Assembly: GCA_033065855.1 (NCBI GenBank)
Contig: JAVXUO010002370.1
Location: 868,001 to 932,000 of the forward strand
Length of the DNA stretch: 64,000 nucleotides
DNA from: Escallonia rubra
Lineage: Eukaryota; Streptophyta; Magnoliopsida; Escalloniales; Escalloniaceae
Direction of reading: 5' to 3'
In this document: piece by piece, positions 23,230 to 35,004 of the stretch
Position numbering within the stretch: the first letter of the stretch is position 1
Layout: each line of letters opens with the position of its first letter
The notes under the pieces: generated by a model
What the model was told of the DNA's origin: nothing
Databases searched by the model: none
The model's input: the letters and a program-made list of their open reading frames with translations, nothing else
Translations under genes and position numbers: made by a program

Positions 23230-23375
23230 AGTTTCAGTCGACTAAAAGTCCTCTTTCAGTCGACTAAAGTCCCCCTTTCAGTCGACTAAAAGTCTTCTTT
23301 CAGTCGACTAAAGTCCCCTTTCAGTCGACTAAACCCCTTTCAGTCGACTGAAAGACTTGTTTTAGTCAACTGAAA
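23230..23375 (+). repeat. Short tandem repeat 'tttcagtcgactaaa'
   Basis: Seven or so units of about 20-22 bases (ctttcagtcgactaaagtcc, with variants ending gtcttc or cccc) in the untranslated part between pol and the 3' frame, followed by a TATA-like gcctataaatatgc at 23383. The unit resembles the LTR array unit (tttcagtcgaag) although it is outside the LTR. A subpromoter for the 3' frame is possible. Confidence 0.75.
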
Positions 23376-23508
23376 GTTCTTTGCCTATAAATATGCTCCC
23401 TTTTTCACTTTCACTTTTTATTGTTCCCGTTTTTCACTGTTTGCCTTTCATTTTCACTGTCTCTTCTCTTCTTCTCTCTCTTGTCCACCTGTCACTCCAA
23501 GGACCCAC

Positions 23509-24660
23509 ATGGCCTCCAACCCATGCCCTCGAAGTCGACGTCGTCTTATCATTCACTCTGACGAAGAATCTGACGTGGCTCTTGCCTCCACTGCTGCTCC
23601 ACCACCGCCATCCACCGGCCGCCGCACTCGCCAAACATCAACTGCTGCTACTGCTGCTCCATCCTCTTCTACACATGTCCCTCCGCCGTCTGCTGCTCCA
23701 TCATCTTCAGGTACTGTTGCTCCTCCTCCTCCACCTGTTGCCTCATCTTCATCTGCTCCTCCACCCAGTCTGTTCTAGCCCCCACTCCTGCTTCTGTTTC
23801 TGCTTCCACTCATGTTCCCTCTCCTGCTCCCGTAATTCCCTCAGCCCCCCCTTCCGCTCCCTTCCCATCTTTTTCCCCACTTCCACCTCCTTCTACTCAG
23901 TTCATACCCCCTGCTCCTCCTGACCCTTCCACCTCGGTTCCTCCTCTTCTCACCCCTCCTCACCCTGCTGATCCCTTCTTCACTAGTCCGCTAAACGACT
24001 TCTCCAATTTCAATTTTGATGACTTCCTCTCTTCTGACAACCCCGACCTCTCTGACACTCTTTCTCGTCTCTCTACTTCGATTCAGTTAATCTTTGAATC
24101 GCAAACCACCCTTGCTGCTTCCATAACTGCTTGTTCTCCTTCATGAGCTTGCTGCCCTTCAGTAGTCGGTTCAACACTCTTCCGCCCAGCTTCTCTCGAA
24201 CCAAATTGATTTTCACAACCTCCTCAATGACCTTACCTCTAATATTTCCTCTCTCCCTCTCAATCACATTCCACTTCTAGAAAGTTTGACTCGGATGCAG
24301 CAGGATCTTCATCGCCAACAAGAGACTGCCCTTCAGGCTCATCGTTGCCAGGCTTATCTCACCACGAGCATCCTAACCGAGCAAAACCACTATCTGGCTC
24401 ATCAGATCTTCGATCAGGCTCATGGTTTTTGGGTGACCGAGCAAAATCGCAACGAATGGGAAGAATGGTTCTTCAACCCGCATCTTCCTTACAACCCTCC
24501 GCCGCCGCGCTCTCCTCGTGTCGTCGAAGTCGTTGAAGTTCCCACAACCACTTCGCCGCCTGCTGATCCCTCCTCTTCTGTGCAAGGTGCTCGTCGCTCT
24601 GCTCCGCCACCCGCTGACCCCTCCTCCTCTGCCCAGGCTGCTCGCCGCCGCCGTCCTTAG
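23509..24660 (+). pseudogene. Sirevirus third frame (env-like position), Pro/Ser-rich
   Basis: Starts MASNPCPRSRRRLIIHSDEE, then a long Pro/Ser/Ala-rich segment with a frameshift near 23775. Homology in another frame runs through FNFDDFLSSDNPDLSDTLSR and ESQTTLAASI, and after a further break ends in a 124-residue piece beginning MTRMQQDLHRQQETALQAH with a Gln/His-rich helix and a Pro-rich tail. Sireviruses carry a frame of unknown, formerly 'env-like', role at this place. I see no convincing signal peptide or membrane segment. Confidence 0.6.
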
Positions 24661-24720
24661 ATTTGTTTCATGAATTATTATTCTTTCGATTGTTGCATTG
24701 GCTGCCCCTCTTTTTGCTTT

Positions 24721-24900
24721 GACAAAGGGGGAGAACAAGTATTAATCTATCATTCTTTATGTGCATCTGTATTAAATCTTTTGTTAAATATTTATTGATG
24801 CACTTTTTATTATTCTCTTGTGTGAATGTTAATTGATTAAGGGGGAGTATGTCTTTATAAATGTTAGAACTAATATTGTCATCGTAAAAAAGGGGGGAGA
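24721..24900 (+). promoter_or_regulatory. Multiple polypurine tracts before the 3' LTR
   Basis: Three purine runs: acaaagggggagaac at about 24722, taagggggagta at about 24838 and aaaaaaggggggaga at 24886-24900 directly beside the LTR. The last is the probable plus-strand primer. Repeated upstream copies are a reported Sirevirus trait. Confidence 0.75.
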
Positions 24901-24901
24901 T

Positions 24902-25906
24902 TGTTGACTTGGTGATTTTGATGATTTCAGACTTATCTTATCTAACATTAATCTGACAATATTATTAAGAAAAACATTTCAGGTTTTATCTTAATCAAAC
25001 AGAGACACGACCTTGACATGGATGACAAAGACTTTGGACTTGACTGGACTCGGGATTTAAAGACTTGGACTACAATGAAGACACAAGTTTTTTAAGTCTA
25101 ATTTTTTCTTTCTTCTTGTTAGCTTTTCTAAGTCCTTAAAAAGATCTAACAGAAATTTTAGTAAAGAACTAAATCATGATTGTTTTGTCGAAGCAGCGAT
25201 TTCAGTCGAAGCTAAGACTTTCAGTCGAAGCTGTGACTTTCAGTCGAAGCGGTGACTTTCAGTCGAAGCTAGGACTTTCAGTCGAAGCTATGACTTTCAG
25301 TCAAAGCTGTGACTTTCAGTCGAAGCTAAGACTTTCAGTCAAAGCTGTGACTTTCAGTCGAAGTCAAGACTTTCAGTCGAAGCCAAATGTTTTAGTCGAA
25401 GTCAAGATTTTTAGTTGAAGCTAAGACTTTCAGTCGAAGCCAAGACTTTTAGTCGAAGCCAAAATGTTTTAGTCGAATCCTTCTTGTTTGGTTTTTCCTT
25501 CCTAACGGTTCACTATTTCTTCCTTGTATAAATAGGAAGTCCTTCAGAGCATTTATTACCCTTTTCTCTCGCGCGAACATTTTACTCCTGAAAACTCTCT
25601 CATCTCAATCTCTTATTCTTATCTATTGTCTTTTGAGTGAGTTTAGCTTTGAGAAAGTTCTTTGTAAGCTTCTTGGTTTAGTTCTTGAAAGAATATAGAT
25701 CTTCCCACCTAAGAAGGCTTAGTCTTAAATTTTCATTGTAATATCTCCTCAAGAAGGAGCTTGTTTACTGTATTCAAATTATAAATCTCTGTGTTAAACT
25801 TGTTACTGTTATATTTGTCTTTACGTTGTAATCTCAAGGTTTAAATTCATACTCAAAGTTGTAATACACCTATTCACCCCCATCTAGGTATATTTAGGGA
25901 CCTACA
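24902..25906 (+). repeat. 3' LTR of the copia element
   Basis: TGTTGACTTGG to gggacctaca, with the TSD agtag at 25907-25911. Same order as the 5' LTR, with repeat array at 25197-25475 and TATA-like tataaatagg at about 25527. Confidence 0.9.
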
Positions 25907-25911
25907 AGTAG

Positions 25912-26700
25912 TGCATCTCTCATTGGTTAAATTCTTACTGACATAGTAAATGGCTCTGTCGACTGATGGATGCTCCAAATGTTGGGCCAACATTGACCCG
26001 GCTGAAGTATCGGTTACTGTCATGTATAAAAATAGGGGACTACCAGGTATTGGAAGGTTAAGGATTTGAGTGTTGCTCAGGTACTGTTTGATTTTTTCGA
26101 AGGCTTCTTCGCACAATGGATTCCACTCTTTAGCTGAGTCTTTCTTCAACAACTTGAATACATGCTCACAAATCAATGTTACTTGGGATATAAACCGGTT
26201 AATATATTGGATTTTACCCAACAAACCTCGAATTTATTTCTCGCTTCTAGGTGGGTCAACCTACTATGGCCTTACTCTTGGCTAGGTCAACCTCCAGGCC
26301 TCGCTTGCTGCATAAACCCTAGTAGCTTTTTGGCTTTAACCCCGAACACACACTTATGTGGGTTGAGTCTCACATTGTATTACCTTAATCTCCCAATGTA
26401 CCTCCTCGAAATCATAGAGAATCTTCATGCTTCTTAGACTTGATGATCATATCATCCACATAAACTTTTACCTCTTTATGAATCATATCGTGGAAGAGTA
26501 GTAGCAACTGGTTAGTATGTAGCCCTTGCATTCTTCAATCCGAAGGGCATTACTGTATAACGGAATATGCCCCACGGGGTAGCGAATGTTGTTTTCTTCT
26601 GATACTCGGGAGCCATTTTTATCTGGTTGTATCCTGCGAAGCAATCCACGACCTCCCTAACAAGAGATTAAACGCAGCGGGCATGCCAAACGCCTGAAAC
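25912..26700 (-). pseudogene. Tat-type gypsy reverse transcriptase/RNase H remnant
   Basis: Other side of the copia insertion. Minus strand reads LGKIQYINRFISQVTLICEHVFKL, WNPLCEEAFEKIKQYL, SPLFLYMTVTDTSAGSMLAQ and AIYYVSKNLT (RT thumb to RNase H), preceded in frame-shifted pieces by KVYVDDMIIKSKKHEDSL, the YVDD catalytic box. Several stops. It is continuous in order with the second RNase H and integrase at 15790-17233. Confidence 0.82.
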
Positions 26701-28320
26701 TCAACCTCAAAACTGGAAGTTTCAATAGTTATCGGGAGTTTGATTGTACCTATAGCCTCTCTTTGGGTACTATCATAGGCTCGAAGGGCTTGGTTAGAAG
26801 GGGTAAATTATGAGGGGTTTATACCAAGGGCTTAGAAGGTACACGAGGGCAGACATTTAGGGTGGAACCATTGTCTATGAGGATTAGGTAAACCCTCTTA
26901 CCAAGTACTCGTATTATGATATTGAGCGGGTCATTGTGGCCGGGTCCTGACTTAGGTAAATCAGATTCATGGGAAGGTGAGTTCCCAGGATGAATAGCCC
27001 CTAGAACTTGGAATAGGTCTTCTGGCTAGGTCTGTATAAGTATTTGGGCTTTGCTGAGTATTTTGATAAAGGCTTGTCATTGGGAATAAGAAGCGAATAT
27101 CAACCCCCAAATGGAGATGTTAGCTTGGATTTTTTTTAGCTGGCTCAATACTTTGTCCATTGGGGGATCTTGGGAGAACAATGGGTCTGATGTAGCTGGT
27201 TGGGGAACGGTTTGGTAAACTCGGCCTAATCTTGTTTAATGTGACATCTGGGGGTAAAAACAAAGCTCGTTTTTCCATCGTACTCTTCTTCAGCGACGAA
27301 GGCCTCACCTTCTATCAAATCTTCCCATGAAATAACATTGAAGAACTCTGCTAAAGAATCAAACACTGAAACAGACTGAATAAACTAGCTGGCTGGGGTG
27401 ATGAGTGTAGTCAAAGCCATCACTCGTATACCATCACTGGTAAAGTTGATCTTATGAGCTAGTAAGGGTTCCTTCCAAACGTTGGGTTTAGCAGAAGGGG
27501 AAATTTTGCCTTTGTCGATAAGGTCCTGGATGGCATGTCTGAGACCCATACATCTCTTTATGGAGTGTCCCTTCCCCTGATGATAAGCACAAAAATCTTG
27601 AACTTTATATCCTTATGGTATCACTGCTGATGTGGGGTTAGGCGCTAACTTGGATATCATGCCCCTCCTTAACAACTGCTCGAATACTTTAGGCACTAGG
27701 GCATTCAACGAGGTAAACCTTTTTTAGGCTCTACGACGGCTTCCCATTATACTACATGTTGTGCTCGGACATTACTGTCATTTTTGTCATTGGCGGGCTT
27801 CAGTTGTACATTGGAATTTTTAGTACCTGCTTGGTATACTCATGGCTTCACCTCAAGGGAGGGATCCCATTAGTGGATTGAACGATGTGTGGAAGTGGTT
27901 GAAGATATACTCACGGTACACTAAGAGCATATTTTTTCTTGTAATGTTTACATATTCCTCCTCTATAGTGCCATTCACCATCTAAGCGGCCTTGTTTCTC
28001 CATCTCATGATAAAGGCAGATACTGATTCCCTCGACTTTTGCTTGGAATTCTCTAGATCTTTGGGTAATGTCTAAATTGACATTGTACTCGTACTGATTG
28101 ACCAACTCCCTTACAACATATTCCCAGTTCGTACTTAGGTTTCGTCTAGGGTAAGGAACCATCAAGAAACAGCTCCAGTGAGGGTACGGTGGAAAAGTTG
28201 TATCAATTGATTATGACTAACTTCATAGGGTGCCAACGCTCGCATGTATATCTTGATGTGAATCTTGGAACTGTAGTTCCATCAAACCTATCCATTTCTG
28301 GCATCTTGAACTTAGGCGAC
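26640..28320 (-). pseudogene. Tat-type gypsy gag and protease remnant
   Basis: Gag piece at 27911-28165: NWEYVVRELVNQYEYNVNLD and a following Glu/Lys-rich helix. Near 27500-27620 is DFCAYHQGKGHSIKRCMGLR HAIQDLID, the Tat Gag C-terminal knuckle-like block. Near 26640-26790 is AIGTIKLPITIETSSFEVEF then MPAAFNLLLGRSWI, the protease end. Multiple stops and shifts throughout. It is upstream of the RT remnant on the minus strand, as expected. Confidence 0.75.
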
Positions 28321-29599
28321 AACCGATCTTCGGCGTTCATCCTGACCTAGTGGGTCATCAGCTCTCCTCATTTAGGCAACTTGGGATTTTAGTGCAGCCA
28401 GTTTATCCTTCCATTCTGGAAAGCAAGCTTTCCTTCCTCATCCTCAGACTCATATTTTCATTCAAACTCGACCTTCTTTCTGTCATCCCTCTTCTCCAAC
28501 TTAGTCTCATCAACCTTTTCTTTCTTCCCCTTTCTCTCGAGGTTGTCTATTTCTTCGGCTGTCCGGACCTGCTGATCTACAACAGTTGCAATACCAGTCT
28601 GAAAGTCCTTTTCTCACACACTAATGATATGGCCAATTCTGATATCTGTAGGTATCCCTCTGCCATTGGGGTTCATGTTAGCTTCCCAGATGAGTCTCGA
28701 TACCAACCACATTTAGCCTTAAGTGTATAGAGAAATGTTTTGAAAATTTAATCACACAGACCATTTAGATCAAACTTGCGAGTTTGTACCTCATGGGGGA
28801 TGGCTATTTAGTTAGTGGGTTTATTTTTGGATTTTCAAAAATCTGGGGGAAGAGACTTATTAACCGTCCGGTTGGTCAATAGGTTTAGGGTTCGGTGTGA
28901 AAACATTTTGGTAAAGGACGGATTTTGACTAAACGTCTGATCACTCGGTGAGTAAACCTGGTGGTTGGTCAGTTAATTTAGGGTTTGATTAGGACAAAAT
29001 TTTGGGGTACGAAGAGCCTGACTAATCGTCTGGTCACTTGGTGAATGAACTGGTCGGTGGTTAGTGGTCTAAAGTTTGATTGAAAAAACTTTTGGGGAAG
29101 GAATGGTTCTGACTGACCGGCTGGTCACTAGGTGAGTGAACTGGTCAGTTGGTCAGTGGGTCTAAGGTTTTGAGTTGAAATTTTTTTTAGGGTAAGAATG
29201 GTTCTGACTAACCTTCAGGTCACTTGGTGCGTAAACCGGTCGGTTGGTCAATAGGGTCTAAGGTTTGAGTTGAAATTTTTTTGGGGTGGGAATGGTTCTA
29301 ACTAACTGTTCGGTTAGTTAGTGAGTGGGCTTGCCGATTGGTCATGGGTCTAGAGGTATAAGGCAACCAATTTCTCATTTCTTGGTAATGCACTTACTGA
29401 CTAACCGTCCGGTTAGGAGCACGAAAAATCAGCCCATTTGTAACCAAAAACAAATGAACACCGATACCGCCTCGGGCAGTAGCCGGAGTTATAATTGTTC
29501 GGCTCAAACGGTACACCGCTACTCAAACACAATCAAATCAACCCCTAGTCATGTAAAAGGGGTAACATAATAATTATCAACAATATTTCAACCATCCCT
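28321..29599 (-). repeat. Tat-type gypsy 5' region with about 95-bp tandem repeats
   Basis: No gene. From about 28855 to 29430 a unit of about 90-100 bases recurs five or six times, each with 'gactaaccgtctggtcacttggtgagtg'-like and 'ggtcggttggtcag...gggtctaaggtttgagttgaaattttttggggt'-like parts. Units diverge from each other. It lies in the untranslated region upstream of the gag remnant. Confidence 0.65.
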
Positions 29600-30891
29600 T
29601 GTTGACTTATCGATTTTGATGATTCTAAAATTATTATTTCTAACATTAATCTGACAACATTATTAAGATAAATATTTCAGGACTTATCTGAATCAAACAA
29701 AGACAAAGAACATGCCTTGGACAAAGCTTGAACTTGGACTTGGATTTGGGATTGAACAAAGACTCGTCTCCTTTGAAGATGCAAGAGCCTGAAGTATAGT
29801 TTTATCTTTTCTCATTTGTTTCTAAGTCTTTCTTAAAAGATCTCCCAGAAATTTGAGTAAAGAACCGAAGTCTGAAACTTTCGTTCAAAGGTAAATGTTT
29901 TCATTTGAAGGCAAATGTTTTCATTCGAAGGAAAATGTTTTCATTCGACTTAATCGATCAGTGTCCTTCATCCTGTCTTCAAAAATAGCTTTTCGGTCGA
30001 AGCCAAACTTCTCGGTCGAAGCCAAACTTTTCGGTCGAAGCCAAAGTGTTCGGTCGAAGCCAAGCTTTTCGGTCGAAGCCAAACTTTTCAGTCGAAGCAA
30101 ATCTTTTAAGTCGAAGCCAAAGTTTTCGGTCGAATGAAATACAATTTTCATTTGACTCAATCCTTCAAAGTCTTCAACATCTCTCTACACTGTCTTTTCA
30201 TTCGAATGAATTTGAGATTCATTCGACCGATTTCTGCAGAGATGTACTTTCATTCGAATTAACTTATGTTTCATTCGAAGCAAACTTTAAGTTTTCCCTT
30301 CTTGACGTTTTTTTTTTCTCCTCTAGTATAAAAAGGGTCCTTGAGAGCATTTATTGTTAACTTTCACAATTGTTTGAAAAATCTCTCTCTTACTCTTCTC
30401 AAAATACTCTCTCATCTGATTCTCACACTTTCATCTATTCTCTATTGAGTGAGTTCATTTTTGAGATAGTTTGTGGTAAGCTTCTTAGTTTTGTTCTTGA
30501 AAGAATATAGATCTTCCCACCTAAGAAGGCTTAGTTTTAGATTATTGATCGTAACATCTACTCAAGAAAGAGTTTGTTTGTTGTAATCTCAATTGTAAAT
30601 TTCCTTTCATTTGTAAACTATTGGAAACCTTGGAAGGGTTTCGGATATTGTAATGCGGTTTAAGTTAGCACCCGAAACTAGCTAGTTAGTGAAAGGCTCG
30701 AGTATGTGTCCCTTGTGTGGAGTGCTCGAGGAATGGACGTAGGCTAGTGTGGCCGAACCAGTATAAATCTCTGTGTGGTTTATTATTGTTATTTCTATCA
30801 TTACTTTGTAATTTCAGTTTTTAAATTTTGACTCAAAGTTGTAAACACCTATTCACCCCCCCTCTAGGTGTGTTTAGGGACCTACATCCCT
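29595..30891 (+). mobile_element. Solo LTR of a Sirevirus-like copia family
   Basis: The LTR itself is 29600-30886, starting TGTTGACTTATCGATTTTG and ending gtgtttagggacctaca, close to the 17239 element at both ends. It is flanked by perfect tccct duplications (29595-29599, 30887-30891) with no internal domain, so it is a solo LTR from unequal recombination. The middle has its own array of gccaaacttttcggtcgaa units (about 29985-30130), a TATA-like agtataaaaaggg at 30325 and an extra block at about 30620-30760 absent from the longer element. Confidence 0.9.
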
Positions 30892-32136
30892 TACAATGAA
30901 ATAATGTAACATGCTCATGTACAAGCAAACAAATCATTTCATACATGTAGTTGTTGTAATCTTATGTACTGTACAATAAAACTTAGCTATCAAATATTTA
31001 GTCACTTTTATCATGTAACATCATTTTTATAACATCTTGAACATATAATAAGAATCATTATATTCAGCAAATGAGCTTCAATTATACAACTTAACGAACA
31101 TATTCAAAACCATGTTATAACCATGTCTAGTTTAATCTAATCCCATAATTCACATTTATCATAACCCATTTAAGTTCTTCCATACTCTCCAATATGTTAA
31201 ACATTCCTAGGTTCACTTATTAACAAGTCTCTAACAAGTATTCAAGAGTTTGACAAATGAATTCATACTACAAAATTACGCTAACATAATATAGATCCAT
31301 TTTCATGTCTTAAAAGCTCATTAAACACCTTTAACTATCTTACCTTAAAAAGGAGATAAAAGAACCAATTTTTCAGAATTGAAACACCTTCAAATGACTC
31401 CTCAAAACATGTTCAAAACACTTTTTGAAGCTCACAGAAAGTTTCCAAATCAACTGCTTAAGGTTCCCCTTAAAAAACAAGCATTACTTCTAGATCTTAT
31501 AAGGTTTTTGGCTGATTTTCTTGCAATTTTCTCTAAAAAAAGTGGTAAGAGGATTTAAACATGTCAATTAGGTCTTTTTAACTCAAATTAGAACCAAGTA
31601 GAAGGTGTAAAGTGGATGTGAAGAGATAAAGAAGTCAAGCACGATGAGGCTCTTGGCACGAGGTGGCAAGACACGGCTGTGCCACCTAACAAGCACGAAA
31701 AGGCTCAAAGCACGACGTATTGCGATAGTATGTTGACACGTCACAAGCAAAACGATGATATGTAGCACGAGGTGGCACAATTCAGTGCAAAAAGTACATA
31801 CAATTCATAGGCAGTCAAGTCAACCGGTTACTCCCAGGTAGAGTTTTCACCATTTTTGTTTCCAACTCTTCTAAAAATATTTTTGGTCATTCCAAGTGAT
31901 CATTTAAAGTTTCTAAACATCAAACACGGTTACATTAGTGCTCAAATGTACTCTTTTCCATTTCTAGCACTTTGTTCACCATCTAAGACAATTTACTCAA
32001 TTCAAGGTTTTTAACATTTAAACATATATTCAAACACATTATCATGCATAGTTCATCATGATCATTTTCACATAAAGTGATGCATTTAGTCATATTTAAA
32101 TACGTAAGCAAAACATGTGAAATGTTGTGTTCTCAC
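30892..32136 (-). repeat. Probable chromovirus 3' LTR (part)
   Basis: Non-coding, AT-rich. It ends at 32136 in ...tgttctcaca, next to a minus-strand purine tract, which marks the boundary of a minus-strand element's 3' LTR. 31640-31780 contains repeated 'agcacgaggtggca' pieces. The left limit is unknown, because the solo LTR was inserted in or beside it. It does not align clearly by eye with 39867-41678. Confidence 0.45.
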
Positions 32137-32152
32137 ACTCTTCACTCCTAAA
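32137..32152 (-). promoter_or_regulatory. Polypurine tract (chromovirus)
   Basis: Minus strand aggagtgaagag directly abuts the LTR start TGTGAGAACAC. It is the plus-strand primer site of the element. Confidence 0.6.
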
Positions 32153-34990
32153 AGAATTTGGTCCCCAAATTCATCACTTAAACTTACCAAATAGGTGCAG
32201 ATAATCTTTTCCCATATCCTTCTTTTTTTTCCCACGTGGCTTCTTTCACGTCATGATTTTGCCACAAAACTTTAATCAACGGAATGCTTTTGTTCCTCAA
32301 AACTTTCACATCAAAAGCTAAAATCTACACCGGTAACTTTTCATATGACAAATCCAATTGGATTGATATCGGCATGAGATGGGTCTGGGTTATACTTCCA
32401 TAACATAGAAATATGAAACACATCATGTACTCCTTCCAAAGATACAGGTAAGGCAACTCGGTGTGCATAATTCCCAACATGTTCCAATACTTCATAAGGG
32501 CCATTATATCTCGGTGACAACTTGCCTTTCTTTCCAAATCGCTTTATTCCTTTAAATAATTACACCTTGAGAAATACAAAATCTCCCACTCAAAATTCCA
32601 AATTTCTTCGTCTTTTATTAGCATAACTTTTTTGTCCGCTTTGAGGAGTCAAAAATCTTTTGCCAGATTTGCTGAATCTTTTCAGTGGTCTCTTGAATTA
32701 TTTGTGGCCTAATTAGACTCATTTCTCCGACTTTACTCCAATAAATTGGTGAGCGACACTCTTCGTCCATATAGAACTTTATATGGTGCCATACCGATAT
32801 TAGCCTAAAAAATTGTTATTAAAAGCAAATTATATCAATGCCGGATGATGATTTCAACTTCATTTGAAATCTATCACACATGCACAAAGCATATCCTCCA
32901 ATGTTTGAATAGTTCTCTCAGATTGTCCATCAGTTTGAGGATTAAATGTTGTGCTAAATTTTAAATTTGTACCTAGTGCACTTTGTAAACTTTTTCAGAG
33001 ATGAGATGTAAATCTTGGATCTCTATCGGTCACAATACTTACTGGTATTCTGTGTAACCGAACTATTTCTTGTACATACACTCGGGCTAATTTATCCAAT
33101 GAGTACGTCTTAAGCACATGTAGGAAATGAGTAGATTTTGTCAATCTATCCACAATCACTCATATCGAATCATGTCCATCATGGGTCCTTGGCAATCCCG
33201 TAACAAAATCTATTGTTATATGGCCCCCACTTCCATTCTGGTACCTATAACGATTTCAATCGACCTGCCGGTCTTTGGTGTTCGGCTTTCACTTGTTGGC
33301 ATACAATACATCTTGAAACACAAAGTCATATATTTTTTTCTTCATGTTTTTCCACCAATAATTACATTTCAAAACCCGATACATCTTCATTCCACATAGG
33401 TGCACTGTATACTTTGACTTATGGGCCTCTTTCAGTATTTCTCCTTTTAACTCTTCATTGTTAGGCACAAATATCCGGTCTTTATACTGTAAAACACCAT
33501 TAATATACATAGAAAACTCAGGTTTCAAGGTTCCATCTTTATCCTTAACTTCTTTATGTAACTCCACGTCTCTTTCTTGTTCCTCCTGGATTCTCTGTAA
33601 TAACACTGGTTTCCCTTATAAATTTGCAAGAATAATTTCTAACTCAGTAACAGATAACTCCCATGAACAAGCATGCTCAATCAACTTCCACTCTTTCACC
33701 ATAAGCTAGCAACTTGTACTTTCCTACTTAGTGCATCTACAACAACATTGGCTTTACATGGGTGATACTGAATCGTATAGTGATAATCATTGAGTACTCC
33801 CATCCAACTTCTCTATCTCATATTCAGATCTTGCTTAGAAAATAGGTATTTCAAACTCTTATGATCAGTAAAAATCTCAAACTCGGCACCATACAGATAA
33901 TGCCTCCACTATGCAATCGAACATAATCGCTGCTAACTCCAGATCACGTGTTGGATAATTCTTGTTTATAGGGTTTCAGCTTTCTCGAAGAGTAAGCCAC
34001 AACTTTGTCATCTTGCATCAAAACATCGCCTAATCCTTCCTTTGAAGCATCGTTGTAGACCACAAAACTCTTAGTTCCACTCGACAAAGTCAAAATCGGA
34101 GCTATAGTAAATCTCATTTTAACTCTTGAAAACTCGCCTCACACTTATCGGTCCACTGATATGACATTTCCTTCCGAGTCAATGTGGGCAATGGTGCAGC
34201 TATCCTTGAAAAATATTGTACAAATCGACTATAATAACCCGCCAATCCCAAGAAACTTCTAACTTCTACTACATTCTTTGGCGCTTGTCAATTCAAAAAA
34301 GATTCTATTTTAGACGGCTCAACAGTTACCCCCGCTTCAGACACTATATGACCTAAGAAGGCAACTTGCTTTAACCAAATTTCGCATTTACTGAACTTAA
34401 CATACAATTTCTTATCCGAGAGTACTTGCAGTACAATCCTCAAATGATGCTAATGCTCATTTGTACTTTTTGAATAGACCAAAATATCATCAATAAAAAC
34501 TACTATCTAAAAACTCCTTAAAAATTTGATGCATTAAGTCAATGAAGGCTGCATGAGCATTTGTCAATCCAAAGGGCATGACAACAAATTCATAATGTCC
34601 ATACCTTGTATGGAAAGCCGTCTATGGGATATCTTCCTCTCTTATTATCAACTGATGGTATCCAGATCTTAACTCTAACTTAGAAACTACCACTGCCTTT
34701 TGCAACTGATCAAACAAATCATCTACATGCGTTAGTGGATCTTTTTTTATTATTGTTACTCTATTCAACTGTCGGTAATCCATGCACAACCTCATCGTAC
34801 CATCTTTCTTTTTAACAAATAAAATTGGGGCTCCCCATGGTGATACACTAGGTCAAGTAAACCCCTTATCCAGTAATTCTTGTAGTTGTAACTTCAACTC
34901 CCTTAATTCAGCCAGAGCCATCCTATATGGCACTTTTGAAATCGGGGTTGTTCCCGGCAACAGTTCTATCACAAATTCCATTTCTCACTC
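32153..34990 (-). pseudogene. Chromovirus (Del/Tekay-like) RT, RNase H, integrase, chromodomain remnant
   Basis: Reading the minus strand from the right: RT near 34400-34830 ([51 protein letters not shown]), RNase H pieces near 33750-34200, integrase zinc-binding block at 33289-33606 (EILKEAHKSKYTVH, MKMYRVLKCNYWWKNMKKKI), core pieces at 32700-33250, the GPY/F module near 32330-32600 (KLSPRYNGPYEVL-type) and a chromodomain-type tail WQNHDVKEATWEKKE near 32220-32290. Many stops and shifts. The chromodomain tail marks a chromovirus, a lineage that targets heterochromatin. Confidence 0.78.
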
Positions 34991-35004
34991 AACCGGTAAT
35001 GCTG

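Larger units (their letters stand above)
17239..25906 (+). mobile_element. Sirevirus-like Ty1/copia retrotransposon, complete but mutated
   Basis: 8668 bp with two LTRs of about 1 kb, a 5-bp duplication agtag, iMet primer site, gag with zinc knuckles, protease, integrase, RT and RNase H in copia order, a third Pro/Ser-rich frame after pol, and several polypurine tracts before the 3' LTR. The extra 3' frame and multiple polypurine tracts are described features of plant Sireviruses. Every coding part has stops or frameshifts. The two LTRs differ at roughly 3% over the first 300 bases by eye, so insertion is not very recent. It disrupts a Tat-type gypsy element in opposite orientation. Confidence 0.9.

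Noticed and set aside
23381-23923. 180-aa Leu-rich frame as a membrane protein
   Set aside because: It is the alternate-frame reading of the Pro/Ser-rich third frame of the copia element.
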